A DNA stretch of 25,898 nucleotides from DASRIA01 sp035650255 (GCA_035650255.1 DASRIA010000094.1:1-25898), one strand, 5' to 3'. Shown: positions 7,234-16,431, counted from the first letter of the stretch. Notes: generated from the sequence alone by a model not told the origin. Numbers and translations: made by a program.

Positions 7234-8499
7234 TTAGTTCCCCGATTCCCGGTTCCTCACACGGTGGGCCATGCGGCTCTGTAAGGACCACAACTCGATG
7301 AAGCCGGGGCTCGCCTGCTGGCTGAACAGGCCGCCCGACTCGGAAAATCCCGCCAGCGCCGCGTCGTAGAGCGCATGGGGGGACGAGCGCGCCACCGCCA
7401 CGGCGCGGCCCTTGTAGAGCCGCATCGTGATCGTCCCCGTGACCCAGCGGTTGACCGAGTCCATGAACGCGTTGAGGTCGCCGAGCAGCGGCTCGTACCA
7501 AAGGCCGGCGTACACCAGATATGCCCAGTGCCGGTCGAGGTCGGGCTTGAAGTTGTTCTGGTGGATCGTGCCGACCAGCTTCTCCAGCTCCTTGTGCGCC
7601 GTCAGGATGATCTCCGCCGCGGGCACCTCGTAGATGTCGCGCACCTTCAAGCCGACGATGCGATCCTCGATGTGGTCCACGATGCCGACGCCGTGGCGGC
7701 CGCCGATCTCCGCGCAGCGCTCGATCAGCTCCACGAGGCCCAGGCGCTCGCCGTCGAGCGACACGGGGCAGCCCTCCTCGAACCCGATCTCGATCGTCTC
7801 CGCCTCGTCGGGCGCCCGCTCCGGCGGCGTGACGATCGCCCACACGTCGTCGCGAGGCGGCTCGGAGAGGTCCTCGATCGGCCCGCCCTCGGACGAGCGG
7901 CCCCAGATGTTGTCGTCCACCGAGTACGGCGGAGCCTCCGTGCCTCCCTTTATCGGGATGCCGTGCTCGCGCGCGTACGCGACCTCCTCCTCGCGGCCCA
8001 TCTGCCAGCTGCGCACCGGCGCGATCGTCTTCAGCTCCGGGTCCAGCGACGCGACCGTCGCCTCGATGCGCACCTGGTCGTTGCCCTTGCCCGTGCAGCC
8101 GTGCGCGATGGTGTCGCAGCCCGTCTCGCGCGCCTTCTCGACCGCGAGCTTCGCGATCAACGGGCGCCCGAGCGCCGTGAACAGCGGATAGCCGCCGCCG
8201 TACAGCGCGTTGGCCTTGATCGCGGGCAGCACGTAGTCGCGCGCGAACTCCTCCTTTGCGTCCACCACCAGGCAGTCCAGAGCCCCGAGGCGCAAAGCCT
8301 TGTCGCGCACGACGTCGAAGTCCTCGCCGGGCTGGCCGAGGTCCACGGTCAGCGCGACGATCTCGGCGCCGTAGCGGTCCTGGATCCACTTCAGCATCAC
8401 CGACGTGTCGAGGCCGCCCGAATACAGCAGCAACACGCGGCCGACCTGCTCCGGGTCGGCTTCGTAGGAGGCGATCGGCCGCGGCAGGGGGTCGTTCAA
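7234..8499 (-). CDS. argG: Argininosuccinate synthase
   Basis: A protein of 421 residues that joins citrulline and aspartate with ATP to make argininosuccinate in the cytosol. The N-terminal PP-loop reads LLLYSGGLDTSVMLKW (SGGLDTS at about 27-33). Further signatures are DTIAHGCTGKGNDQVRIE, SVDDNIWGRSSEGGPIED, and GRHGVGIVDHIEDRIVGLKVRDIYE. The start is TTG, overlapping the argD stop as TTGA, with GGAGGAG six bases upstream. That spacing and the tandem layout favour TTG over later starts. Length is normal. In Mycobacterium argF and argR lie between argD and argG; here they are absent. Confidence 0.97.
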   Translation of the reverse strand: MNDPLPRPIASYEADPEQVGRVLLLYSGGLDTSVMLKWIQDRYGAEIVALTVDLGQPGEDFDVVRDKALRLGALDCLVVDAKEEFARDYVLPAIKANALYGGGYPLFTALGRPLIAKLAVEKARETGCDTIAHGCTGKGNDQVRIEATVASLDPELKTIAPVRSWQMGREEEVAYAREHGIPIKGGTEAPPYSVDDNIWGRSSEGGPIEDLSEPPRDDVWAIVTPPERAPDEAETIEIGFEEGCPVSLDGERLGLVELIERCAEIGGRHGVGIVDHIEDRIVGLKVRDIYEVPAAEIILTAHKELEKLVGTIHQNNFKPDLDRHWAYLVYAGLWYEPLLGDLNAFMDSVNRWVTGTITMRLYKGRAVAVARSSPHALYDAALAGFSESGGLFSQQASPGFIELWSLQSRMAHRVRNRESGN

Positions 8500-9674
8500 A
8501 GGGTCTCCTCCAGGAACTCGAGCACGCGATCGATCTCGTGCTCTCCGGCGATCAGGGGTGGCAGGAAGCGCAGGGTCGACGGGCCGGTCGCGTTCAGCAC
8601 GAAGCCGGCGTCGAGGCCCGCGCTCACGACGTCGGGTGCCGTATCGGACGTCAGGTCCGCGCCCACCATCAGCCCGCGCCCGCGCACGTCCGTGAGGCGG
8701 CCCTGCTCGCGCAGCGCCTCGAGCCCCACCCGCAGGCGGTCGCCGAGCACGCGGACGCGCGCCTGCAGGCGGTCGTCGTCGAGCACGTCGAGCGTGGCCA
8801 GCGCCGCGCTCGCGACCAGCGGCCCGCCGCCGAAAGTGGCGCCGTGGTCGCCGGGCTGGAGCACCTCGGCAGCGTCGCCGCCCGCGATCACCGCTCCCAC
8901 CGGCAGCCCGCTGGCGAGTGCCTTGGCGCTCGTCAGCACGTCAGGGCGCACGGGCGTCAGCTCGAACGCCCACAGCGTCCCGGTTCTGCTCATGCCGCAT
9001 TGGATCTCGTCGAACAGGAGCAGCGCACCGGAGCGGTCGCAGGCCGCCCGTGCCGCCAGCAGCATGCGCTCGGAGATCGGCCAGATGCCGGTCTCGCCCT
9101 GGATCGGCTCGAGCATCACGGCGGCCGTGCGCTCGCTGACAGCGGCCTCGAGCGCGCCGGGGTCGTCGCGCGGAACCACCACGAAGCCCGGCACGAGCGG
9201 CGCGAACGGCTCCTGCTTGTCCGGCTGCGGCGTCGCGGACAGCGCACCCATCGTGCGGCCGTGGAACGCGCCCTCCAGCACCACGATCTCTCCACCGCGC
9301 CGGCGCTTCCGCGCCAGCTTGATCATCGCCTCGTTGGCCTCCGTCCCGGAGTTGCACAGGAAGACGCGGGCACCGGGCGCGAAGCTCTCCGCCAGCCGCT
9401 GCGCGAGCCGCGCCGCAAGCTCGTTGTAGTAGAGGTTGGAGACCTGCGCCAGCTGTCCCGCCTGCTCGCGGACGGCGTGGACCACGTGCTGGTGGCAGTG
9501 GCCCGTGTTCAGGACGGAGATACCCGCGAGGAAGTCGAGGTACTGCCGGCCCTCCGCGTCGTACAGATGGCAGCCCTCGCCCATCACGAATGTCACGGGC
9601 AGCCGCTTGTACGTCTGCATCATGTACTTCGCCTCGAGCTCCATGGCGGGTGTCCGCGCGCCCTGCGCCCTCAT
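8496..9674 (-). CDS. argD: Acetylornithine aminotransferase
   Basis: A 392-residue class III PLP aminotransferase that converts N-acetylglutamate semialdehyde to N-acetylornithine with glutamate as amino donor. The start is the ATG at 9674, sharing ATGA with the argB stop and preceded by AGGGGA. An upstream open frame exists only because it reads through argB out of frame. Motifs are FLAGISVLNTGHCHQHV, LCNSGTEANEAMIKLAR (109-114 binds phosphate), EGAFHGRTMGALSAT, EPIQGETGIWP and LLFDEIQCGMSRTG (Asp222). DVLTSAKALASGLPVGAV holds the cofactor lysine, Lys251. The usual GNPLA near the end is GGPLVAS. Confidence 0.95.
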   Translation of the reverse strand: MRAQGARTPAMELEAKYMMQTYKRLPVTFVMGEGCHLYDAEGRQYLDFLAGISVLNTGHCHQHVVHAVREQAGQLAQVSNLYYNELAARLAQRLAESFAPGARVFLCNSGTEANEAMIKLARKRRRGGEIVVLEGAFHGRTMGALSATPQPDKQEPFAPLVPGFVVVPRDDPGALEAAVSERTAAVMLEPIQGETGIWPISERMLLAARAACDRSGALLLFDEIQCGMSRTGTLWAFELTPVRPDVLTSAKALASGLPVGAVIAGGDAAEVLQPGDHGATFGGGPLVASAALATLDVLDDDRLQARVRVLGDRLRVGLEALREQGRLTDVRGRGLMVGADLTSDTAPDVVSAGLDAGFVLNATGPSTLRFLPPLIAGEHEIDRVLEFLEETL

Positions 9675-10570
9675 CGCTGTCCCCTGACCTTGGTGCCGAT
9701 GCCGGCGTCGGTGAACAGCTCCAGCAGCAGCGAATGGGGCTCCCGGCCGTCCACGATGTGCGCCGAGCGCACGCCGCGCTCGACCGCTTCCACGCACGCT
9801 TGGAGCTTCGGGAGCATGCCGCCCGCGACCTCGCCGTCCTGGATGCTCTCCTTGATCGTCTCCACGTCGGTCTCGGAGATGATGCTGCCGGGGTCCTGCG
9901 GGTCGGCCAGCCAGCCCTCGACGTCGGTCAGGAAGATCACCTTGTATGCGCCCATCGCTGCCGCGACGGCGCCCGCGGCTTCGTCGGCGTTGACGTTGTA
10001 GGAGTGGCCTTCGACGTCCGCGCCGACGGATGCGACCACCGGGATGTAGTCCTCCGCGATGTGATTCAGCACGTCCACGTCGACACGCTTGATGGACCCG
10101 ACGAAGCCGAGGTCCACCTCCTCGCCGGCGGAGTTCGAGACCCGGCGCTTGGCGACCTGGAACAGGCGCCCGTCGTCCCCGCACAGGCCCACGGCCGCCT
10201 GCCCGTGGCGGTTCAGGTGCAGCACGATGTCCTTGTTCAGCTTGCCGACCAGCACCATCTTCGCGACCTCGACCGTCTCCGCGTCCGACACGCGCAGTCC
10301 CTGTACGAACTCCACCTCCAGCCCCAGGCGCTTCATGTAGTCGGTGATCTCCGGGCCGCCGCCGTGCACGATCACCGGGTTCATGCCGACGTACTTGAGC
10401 AGCACCACGTCGCGCGCGAACGCCTCGCGCAGCTCCTCCTGCGCCATCGCCGCGCCGCCGTACTTGATCACGATCGTGCGGCCGAAGAACTCCCGGATGT
10501 AGGGGAGCGACTCCAGCAGCATCTCGATCCGCCCGCTGCTGCGGGCCAGGTCGCGGCGCTCGTCGGTCAC
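9671..10570 (-). CDS. argB: Acetylglutamate kinase
   Basis: A 299-residue amino acid kinase that phosphorylates N-acetylglutamate, the second step of arginine synthesis. The start is a GTG at 10570 overlapping the argJ stop (GTGA), with GGAG about nine bases upstream. Motifs are IVIKYGGAAM (Lys36 near the phosphates), VIVHGGGPEI (69-75), GLRVSDAETVEVAKMVLVGKLNKDIV, YNVNADEAAGAVAAAMGAYKVIFLTDVEGWL and GGMLPKLQACVEAVERGV. The N-terminal helix before the kinase fold (about 30 residues) is the type found in arginine-inhibited hexameric enzymes, so feedback inhibition is likely. Confidence 0.97.
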   Translation of the reverse strand: MTDERRDLARSSGRIEMLLESLPYIREFFGRTIVIKYGGAAMAQEELREAFARDVVLLKYVGMNPVIVHGGGPEITDYMKRLGLEVEFVQGLRVSDAETVEVAKMVLVGKLNKDIVLHLNRHGQAAVGLCGDDGRLFQVAKRRVSNSAGEEVDLGFVGSIKRVDVDVLNHIAEDYIPVVASVGADVEGHSYNVNADEAAGAVAAAMGAYKVIFLTDVEGWLADPQDPGSIISETDVETIKESIQDGEVAGGMLPKLQACVEAVERGVRSAHIVDGREPHSLLLELFTDAGIGTKVRGQR

Positions 10571-11823
10571 GTCGTGTACTCCGAGTTGAACGACACGTAA
10601 CCGTGCCCGAGGTCGCAGAAGAAGATCTCCGCCTCCTCGCCGGCGGCCGCGAGGTCGAGGCGCATCTCGACCTCGTCCCCGGCCATTCCCGCCTCCAGCC
10701 GGCGCAATGCCTCGTCCGGCAGCGGCATCGCGCCGCCCGCGTTCGCGACGTGGATCCCCTCGATGAAGAGGCTCAGTTGCGAGAGGTCCGCGTCCGGCAC
10801 CGCCTGGCCCGCGGCCTGCAGGATCCGGCCCCAGTTCGGGTCCTTGCCATGCAACGCACACTTCACGAGCGGTGAGTTGGCGACGGCGCGGGCGACCGGG
10901 TCCACCGCCTCCACCGCCCCGCGCACGACGAGGCGCGCGACCCGCTCCGCGCCCTCCCCGTCGGCGACCATCTCCACGGCGAGCTGGCGCAGGAGCGCGT
11001 CGAGCGCGGCGGCGAAGACACGCTCGTCCTCGGTGCCGGCGGCCACACTCACGCCGGAGCGCCCGCCGGCGATCGCGAACACGGAGTCGTTCGTGGAGAG
11101 CTGCCCGTCCACCGAGACGCGCTCGAACGAGCGCTCCACCGCGGCGCGCAGCAGCCGGTCCAGCGTGGTCGCGTCGACGGCCGCATCGGTCTGCACGAAG
11201 CACAGCATGGTCGCGAAGCTGGGCGAGATCATGCCGGCGCCCTTCGCCTGCGCGCTGAGGCGGACCGGCCCGGCGGAGAGCTGCACCTCCAGGCTGGCGC
11301 GCTTGGGCCAGCGGTCGCTGGTCAGGATCGCCTCGGAGAAGGCCTCGCCGCCCGACTCCGACAACTCCGCGGCGGCGCGGCGGGCGCCCTCCGCCACGAC
11401 GGCGAGGTCCATCGGCACGCCGATCACGCCCGTCGACGCCACGCCCACGCGGGCGCCGTCGATCCCCAGCTCCTCCGCCACCGCGGCGATCATCGCGCGC
11501 GCGACCTCGCGGCCCTGCTCTTCCGTGGCCACGTTCGCGTTGCCGCTGTTCACGACCACCGCGCGCAGCCGGTCGAGGGCGGCCTCGCGCGACAGCTCGA
11601 CCGCCGCGGCGACCAGCGCGTTGCGCGTGAAGAGCGCAGCCGAGGTCGCAGCGTCGTCGTCGCATGCGACCACGCCGATGTCGAGGCGCCGGGAGGGCTT
11701 GATGCCGCACGCCAGGCCCGCGGCGCGGAACCCGGCCGGCAGCGCGCCCGCGTCCAGCTCCCGGACGCCCCGCGGCGCATCGACCCAGCGCGAGCGGAAG
11801 AAGGTGCCGTTGGGCCCGCTCAC
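10567..11823 (-). CDS. argJ: Bifunctional ornithine acetyltransferase / N-acetylglutamate synthase
   Basis: A 418-residue Ntn-fold protein that moves the acetyl group from N-acetylornithine to glutamate, closing the arginine acetyl cycle; many forms also use acetyl-CoA. The self-cleavage site is in AKGAGMISPSFATMLCF, with Thr205 as nucleophile, so the precursor should split into alpha and beta chains there. Other motifs are VVVNSGNANV, GVASTGVIGVPM, SVDGQLSTNDSVF and LVKCALHGKDPNWGRILQAAG. The usual Asn in MIxPNMATM is Ser and Met is Phe, a mild variation. The GTG start overlaps the argC stop as GTGA. Confidence 0.97.
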   Translation of the reverse strand: MSGPNGTFFRSRWVDAPRGVRELDAGALPAGFRAAGLACGIKPSRRLDIGVVACDDDAATSAALFTRNALVAAAVELSREAALDRLRAVVVNSGNANVATEEQGREVARAMIAAVAEELGIDGARVGVASTGVIGVPMDLAVVAEGARRAAAELSESGGEAFSEAILTSDRWPKRASLEVQLSAGPVRLSAQAKGAGMISPSFATMLCFVQTDAAVDATTLDRLLRAAVERSFERVSVDGQLSTNDSVFAIAGGRSGVSVAAGTEDERVFAAALDALLRQLAVEMVADGEGAERVARLVVRGAVEAVDPVARAVANSPLVKCALHGKDPNWGRILQAAGQAVPDADLSQLSLFIEGIHVANAGGAMPLPDEALRRLEAGMAGDEVEMRLDLAAAGEEAEIFFCDLGHGYVSFNSEYTT

Positions 11824-12872
11824 CGCAGTCCCTCCCCCTCGTCGAGGCCCAGCATCGCGTTCAGGTTCTGCACCGCCTGGCCGGCGGCACCCTTCCAGAG
11901 GTTGTCGATCGCGGCGAACACGAGCACGCGCCCGTCGGGCGCGGTCGTGGCGTGGATGCGGCAGAGGTTCGTCTCGCGCACGTCGCGCACGCCCGGCGGC
12001 GCGCCGGCCAGCTCGACGAACCGCTCGTCCCCGTAGGCGTCGTCGTACAGGCCGGCGACCTCGTCGGCGCGCAGCTCCCGGGTGGGCGTCACGTAGCAGC
12101 TCGCCAGCAGCCCCTGGTCGAGCGGCAGCAGGTGCGGGACGAACGTCACGGGCCGCCCCAGGCCGAGCGCACCGAGCTCCTGGTCGATCTCGGGTGCGTG
12201 GCGGTGGCCGTCGACCGCATATGCGCTGACGTTCTCGTCGACGGACACGAAGTGCGTGCGGTCGCTGGCCTCGCGGCCCGCGCCCGACACGCCGCTCTTG
12301 GCATCGACCACGGCGTCGGCGACGAGCCCTTCGCGGACGAGCGGCGCGAGCGCGAGGATCGCAGCCGTCGAGTAGCAGCCCGGGTTCGCGACCAGCGCGG
12401 CCGACGCGATCTCGTCGCGATGCAGCTCCGTCAGGCCGAACACGGACTCGGCGCGCAGCTCAGGCGCCCCGTGCTCCCCGTACCAGCGCTCGTGCGCGGC
12501 CGGGTCGTGCAGCCGGAAGTCGGCGGAGAGGTCCACGATGCGCATCCCGTGCGCGCGCAGCTGCGCGACGGCAGGAGCCGCGGCGCCGTGCGGGTAGGAC
12601 ACGAACGCGACCCCGGCCACCTCGCCCAGCCCGTCGGCGTCGAACGACTCCAGCTCCAGCGGCACGCGGTGGCGCGGGTACAGGTCGTCGAGCCGCCGTC
12701 CCGCGTCGGTGCGCGCGGTGATCGCCTCCAGCGAAACGCGCGGGTGCTCCCACAGCAGGGCGGCCGCAAGCGCGCCGGCAAAGCCCGAGGCGCCCACCAC
12801 GCAGGCCCGGGCCAGGGGCTCGCCGGCCAGCGGCTGCGGGCGCGTGGCGGTGGTGGACCGGGGCCTACTCAC
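11820..12872 (-). CDS. argC: N-acetyl-gamma-glutamyl-phosphate reductase
   Basis: A 350-residue NADPH-dependent reductase that makes N-acetylglutamate semialdehyde. The nucleotide loop is VVGASGFAGALAAALLWEHP (27-33). DLSADFRLHD and FGLTELHRDEI follow. The catalytic Cys166 is in ANPGCYSTAA, and the end carries AAIDNLWKGAAGQAVQNLN. The GTG start lies inside the end of pheT, giving an 8-base overlap, with CGGAGGG seven bases upstream. This welds the arginine genes to pheST translationally. The first 20 residues are an unconserved extension, so a later start cannot be excluded. Confidence 0.96.
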   Translation of the reverse strand: MSRPRSTTATRPQPLAGEPLARACVVGASGFAGALAAALLWEHPRVSLEAITARTDAGRRLDDLYPRHRVPLELESFDADGLGEVAGVAFVSYPHGAAAPAVAQLRAHGMRIVDLSADFRLHDPAAHERWYGEHGAPELRAESVFGLTELHRDEIASAALVANPGCYSTAAILALAPLVREGLVADAVVDAKSGVSGAGREASDRTHFVSVDENVSAYAVDGHRHAPEIDQELGALGLGRPVTFVPHLLPLDQGLLASCYVTPTRELRADEVAGLYDDAYGDERFVELAGAPPGVRDVRETNLCRIHATTAPDGRVLVFAAIDNLWKGAAGQAVQNLNAMLGLDEGEGLR

Positions 12873-15315
12873 GCAGCGACCCTCCGGTGTCGTGGGCGAG
12901 CTGCTCCTTGATCCGGGCGCGTGCCGCGGCGACCTCCTCGTCGGTCAGCGTGCGCTCCTCCGAGCGGAACTCCAGGCGCAGGGCGAGCGACTTCCGGCCG
13001 GCGCCCACCTGCTCCCCGCGATACAGGTCGAACACCTGCACGTCGCGCAGCTCCGGGCCGGCGGCCGCCCGCACGCTGTCGACGATCGTCTGCGCCTCGA
13101 CGGGCTCGTCGACGACCACGGCGAGGTCCTGGAACACGGCGGGATAGCTGATCAGATCGGTGTAACGCCGCTGCTCGCGCGCGGCGACCGGCAGCACCAC
13201 GTCGAGGTCCAGCTCCAGGACCACGGGCGGATGGCCGAGGCCGCCGAGGCCGAAGTCCGCGGCCACCGCGGGGTGCAGCTCGCCCAGGCATCCCGCCTCG
13301 CGAGCGTCCACGACCACCTCCGCCGCGCGCCCGGGATGGAGGAACCGCGGCCCGCCGTCGATCAGCCGCCAGCGCACGCCCAGCAGGTCGAGCAGGCCGA
13401 CCAGCAGCCCCTTCACGACGTAGAAGTCGGCGGGAGCGGGCTCCCGGCGCCAGGTGCGGGGCGCGAAGTCCCCCGTCAGGGCGATCGCCAGGTGCAGCCG
13501 CTCGTCGGGCAGCTCGTACGGGCCCTTCGAGTAGAAGACGCGGCCGGTCTCGAACAGGCGCAGGTCCTCGAGGTCGCGCGCCACGTTGTGCCGCGCCACG
13601 TGCAGCAGCCCGGGCAGCAGCGACGTGCGCATCACCGACTGGTCCTCGCTCAACGGGTTCGCGAGCGGCAGCACGCGGCTGCGCGTCGCGTCCTCGTCGA
13701 GCCGCAGGCAGCGCACCGCCTCCGGCGAGATGAAGCTGAAGGTGACCGTCTCGCTGAGCCCGCGGTCGCGCAGGTAGTCCTCGGTCGTGCGCCGCAGGTG
13801 CTGCACCGGGGTGAGGCCGCCGACCGCCTCCCGGCGCGCGGGCAGCGTGACCGGGAGCTGCTGCAGCCCGTGCACGCGCGCGACCTCCTCGATCACGTCG
13901 GCCTCGCGGCTGACGTCGTAGTGGCGCCAGTACGGCACCTGCACCTCGACGTCGCCGTTCGGCGCCTGCGTGGCAAAGCCGAGCCGCTCCAGGATCTCCC
14001 TGGACTCCGCGGGCTCGATGCGCTCGCCGAGCAGGCCCTGCAGGCGGGCGCTGCGCATGACGATCCTGTGCGGCTCGGGCTCCGGCGCGGCCACGTCGAC
14101 CGTCCCCTCCGCCATGCGCGCGCCGCACAGCTCGACCATCAGCCGCGCCGCCAGGCGCTGCGCCTGCAGCGCGAGGCGCGGATGCAGCTGTTTCTCGAAG
14201 CGCGTGCTGGCCTCCGTGCGCAGGCCGAGCTTCTTGGAGGTCTGGAGGATGTTGGTTCCGTTCCAGGTGGCGGCCTCCATCGCCACGCGGGTCGTGTCGT
14301 CGGACACCTCGCTGGTCGCGCCGCCCATGATGCCCCCGATGCCCGTGGGCCCGCTGGCGTCGCAGACCAGCACCGCATCGCTGTCGAAGACGCGCTGTTC
14401 GCCGTCGAGCGTGGTGAGCCGCTCGCCCTCGCGCGCCGCGCGCACGTGCAGGGCAGGTCCCGCGACCCGGTCGAGGTCGTAGGCGTGCATCGGCTGGCCG
14501 AGCGCGAGCATCACGTAGTTCGTGATGTCGACGACGTTGCTGATCGGCCGCTGGCCGGCGGCCATCAGGCGTGCCTTCAGCCACAGGGGCGAGGGACCCA
14601 CCTGCACGTCCGTGAACACCCGCACGCTGAAGCGGGGGCACAGGTCGAAATCTTCGATTTCGACCGAAATCAGCCGGTCGGCAGCTTCGCCGCCTCCCGC
14701 CGCGGCGGGATCCACGTCCCGATCTCCCGGATCCGGGGCAAGCGGCGCCTTCGTGACCGCGTGCACCTCGCGCGCCACCCCGTACACCGCCAGGCAGTCG
14801 GGGCGGTTCGGCGTCACCTCGAGCTCGAGCACGTCGTCGCCGACCGGCAGGTAGCGCAGCGCCTCCTCCCCGGCCTCGTACGAGTCGGGGAGCACCATGA
14901 TCCCCTGGCTGTCCGAGCCCAGCTCGACCTCGGTCTCGGACAGGATCATCCCCTCCGACTCGACGCCCCGCAGCTTCGCCTTGCCGAGGCGCGTGCCGTC
15001 CGGGAGCACCGCGCCGGGCAGCGCGACCATCACGGCCTGGCCGGCGGACACGTTGGGCGCCCCGCACACGATCGTGCGCTCGTCCGAGCCGCTGAGGCGC
15101 ACGGTGCACACGCTCAGCCGGTCCGCATCGGGATGCGGTGCGACCTCGAGCACGCGCCCGATCCGGAACAGGCCGCCGTTGCCGTCCGTGCGCGGCACCC
15201 CGACGCTCGACACGCGCTCCACCTCGGTGCCGCTCAGCGCGAGCGTGTTCGCGAGCCGGTCCGCGTCGTGCCCGGGGTCGCAGTACTCCTTCAGCCACGA
15301 GACGGGGATCCTCAT
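12865..15315 (-). CDS. pheT: Phenylalanyl-tRNA synthetase beta subunit
   Basis: An 816-residue beta subunit of the cytosolic alpha2-beta2 enzyme that charges tRNA-Phe. The start MRIPVSWLKEYCD is typical. An OB-fold tRNA-binding domain lies at about 45-155 (VLEVAPHPDADRLSVCTV, GVESEGMILSETE). B3/B4 editing follows at about 215-390 (SNVVDITNYVMLALGQPMHAYD, GGIMGGATSEVSDDT). B5 lies at about 400-475, then the inactive synthetase-like core (SLLPGLLHVARHNVARD, LFETGRVF). A C-terminal ferredoxin-like anticodon domain (about 725-815) carries YPAVFQDLAVVVDEPV. It follows pheS after 19 bases with only a weak ribosome binding site. Confidence 0.97.
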   Translation of the reverse strand: MRIPVSWLKEYCDPGHDADRLANTLALSGTEVERVSSVGVPRTDGNGGLFRIGRVLEVAPHPDADRLSVCTVRLSGSDERTIVCGAPNVSAGQAVMVALPGAVLPDGTRLGKAKLRGVESEGMILSETEVELGSDSQGIMVLPDSYEAGEEALRYLPVGDDVLELEVTPNRPDCLAVYGVAREVHAVTKAPLAPDPGDRDVDPAAAGGGEAADRLISVEIEDFDLCPRFSVRVFTDVQVGPSPLWLKARLMAAGQRPISNVVDITNYVMLALGQPMHAYDLDRVAGPALHVRAAREGERLTTLDGEQRVFDSDAVLVCDASGPTGIGGIMGGATSEVSDDTTRVAMEAATWNGTNILQTSKKLGLRTEASTRFEKQLHPRLALQAQRLAARLMVELCGARMAEGTVDVAAPEPEPHRIVMRSARLQGLLGERIEPAESREILERLGFATQAPNGDVEVQVPYWRHYDVSREADVIEEVARVHGLQQLPVTLPARREAVGGLTPVQHLRRTTEDYLRDRGLSETVTFSFISPEAVRCLRLDEDATRSRVLPLANPLSEDQSVMRTSLLPGLLHVARHNVARDLEDLRLFETGRVFYSKGPYELPDERLHLAIALTGDFAPRTWRREPAPADFYVVKGLLVGLLDLLGVRWRLIDGGPRFLHPGRAAEVVVDAREAGCLGELHPAVAADFGLGGLGHPPVVLELDLDVVLPVAAREQRRYTDLISYPAVFQDLAVVVDEPVEAQTIVDSVRAAAGPELRDVQVFDLYRGEQVGAGRKSLALRLEFRSEERTLTDEEVAAARARIKEQLAHDTGGSLRE

Positions 15316-15334
15316 CGCGTCACCAGGTGAGCCA

Positions 15335-16411
15335 CTAGAACTGCTCCAGCAGGCGGAGGTCGTTCTCGAACAGGAGCCGCAGGTCCGGCACGCCGTGCTT
15401 CAGCATCGCCATGCGGTCGATGCCGAGGCCGAACGCAAAGCCCTGCACGTACTCGGGGTCGTAGCCGTGCTTCTGCACGAAGCCGAACACGTTCGGGTCC
15501 ACCATGCCGGCGCCGCCGCCCTCGATCCACCCCGTGCCCTTGCACAGCGGGTCGCGGCTGCCGTCGCGCAGCCGGCCGGAGCCGCCGCACGAGAAGCACG
15601 AGACGTCGAACTCGACGCTCGGCTCGGTGAACGGGAAGTAGTGCGGGCGCAGGCGGACGCGGCGGTCCCCGCCGAAGAACTCGCGCGCGACCTGGTGAAG
15701 CGTTCCCTGCAGGTCGGCGAGCGTGATGTCCTCGTCCACCGCGAGGCCCTCCAGCTGGTGGAACATCGGCGTATGCGTGGCGTCGGAGTCGCGCCGGTAG
15801 ACCTTGCCGGGGACGACGATGAAGATCGGGGGCTGCTGGAGCTCCATCGAACGCACCTGCATCGGGGAGGTGTGCGTGCGCAGCAGGACGTCGTCCGAGA
15901 AGTAGAACGTGTCCTGGAGCATGCGCGCCGGGTGGCCGGGCGGATGGTTGAGCGCCGTGAAGTTGTAGTAGTCGAGCTCCACCTCGGGCCCCTCGACGAC
16001 GCGGTAGCCGAGCCCCACGAAGATGTCCTCCAGCTCCCGCCGCGTCGTGGTCAGCAGGTGCAGGTGGCCCGCGCCCAGCGGCTCGCCCGGGAGCGTGACG
16101 TCGATCGCCTCCCCGCGCAGGCGGCCCTCCAGCTCGCCCGCGGCGAGGCTGTGCGAGCGCTCCTCGAGCAGCGCCTCCAGCGCCCGGCGGGCCTCGTTGC
16201 CGCTCTTGCCGAGCCGCGCGCGCCACTCCTCCGGCAGGGACGGGATCGAACGCAGGATCTGGGTCAGCTCGGCCTTGCGCCCGAGGTAGTGGATCCGCAG
16301 CTCCTCGAGCTCGGCCGGGGTGCGCGCCTCGAGCACGGCGCGTTCACCCTCCTCCGCCAGGCGGCCGAGTCGCTCCATCGCCTGCTGGGGGTCGAGCGGC
16401 GCGTCAGGCAT
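15335..16411 (-). CDS. pheS: Phenylalanyl-tRNA synthetase alpha subunit
   Basis: About 358 residues from the ATG at 16411 (MPDAPLDPQQAMERL). A GTG at 16423 would add four residues but would sit only two bases after a possible -10 box, so I prefer the ATG. The N-terminal coiled coil (RIHYLGRKAELTQILRSIPSL) binds tRNA-Phe. The class II catalytic core has HPARMLQDTFYFSDDVLLRTHTSPMQVRSME, GKVYRRDSDATHTPMFHQLEG, FPFTEPSVEFDVSCFSCGGSG and motif 3, GFAFGLGIDRMAMLKHGVPDLR. Length and motifs are normal. It is the first gene of the pheST-arg run and has a possible promoter of its own. Confidence 0.97.
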   Translation of the reverse strand: MPDAPLDPQQAMERLGRLAEEGERAVLEARTPAELEELRIHYLGRKAELTQILRSIPSLPEEWRARLGKSGNEARRALEALLEERSHSLAAGELEGRLRGEAIDVTLPGEPLGAGHLHLLTTTRRELEDIFVGLGYRVVEGPEVELDYYNFTALNHPPGHPARMLQDTFYFSDDVLLRTHTSPMQVRSMELQQPPIFIVVPGKVYRRDSDATHTPMFHQLEGLAVDEDITLADLQGTLHQVAREFFGGDRRVRLRPHYFPFTEPSVEFDVSCFSCGGSGRLRDGSRDPLCKGTGWIEGGGAGMVDPNVFGFVQKHGYDPEYVQGFAFGLGIDRMAMLKHGVPDLRLLFENDLRLLEQF

Positions 16412-16431
16412 CGGAACGTGCACGATATCTA

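Noticed and set aside
7375..10001. Long plus-strand open frames opposite argG and argD (up to about 680 codons)
   Set aside because: They are antisense to clearly recognisable enzymes, have Arg/His/Ala-rich composition and no family motifs. High GC removes stop codons in these frames.
8496..10184. A 562-codon minus frame extending argD upstream
   Set aside because: The first 170 codons read argB out of frame. The aminotransferase starts at the ATG overlapping the argB stop.
9671..11710. A 679-codon minus frame appearing to fuse argJ-region sequence to argB
   Set aside because: Only the last 299 codons match acetylglutamate kinase. The earlier part reads argJ in the wrong frame, and a GTG overlapping the argJ stop is the natural start.
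12709..15330. An 873-codon plus frame opposite pheT
   Set aside because: It is a GC-driven shadow of pheT with low-complexity sequence and no recognisable domain.
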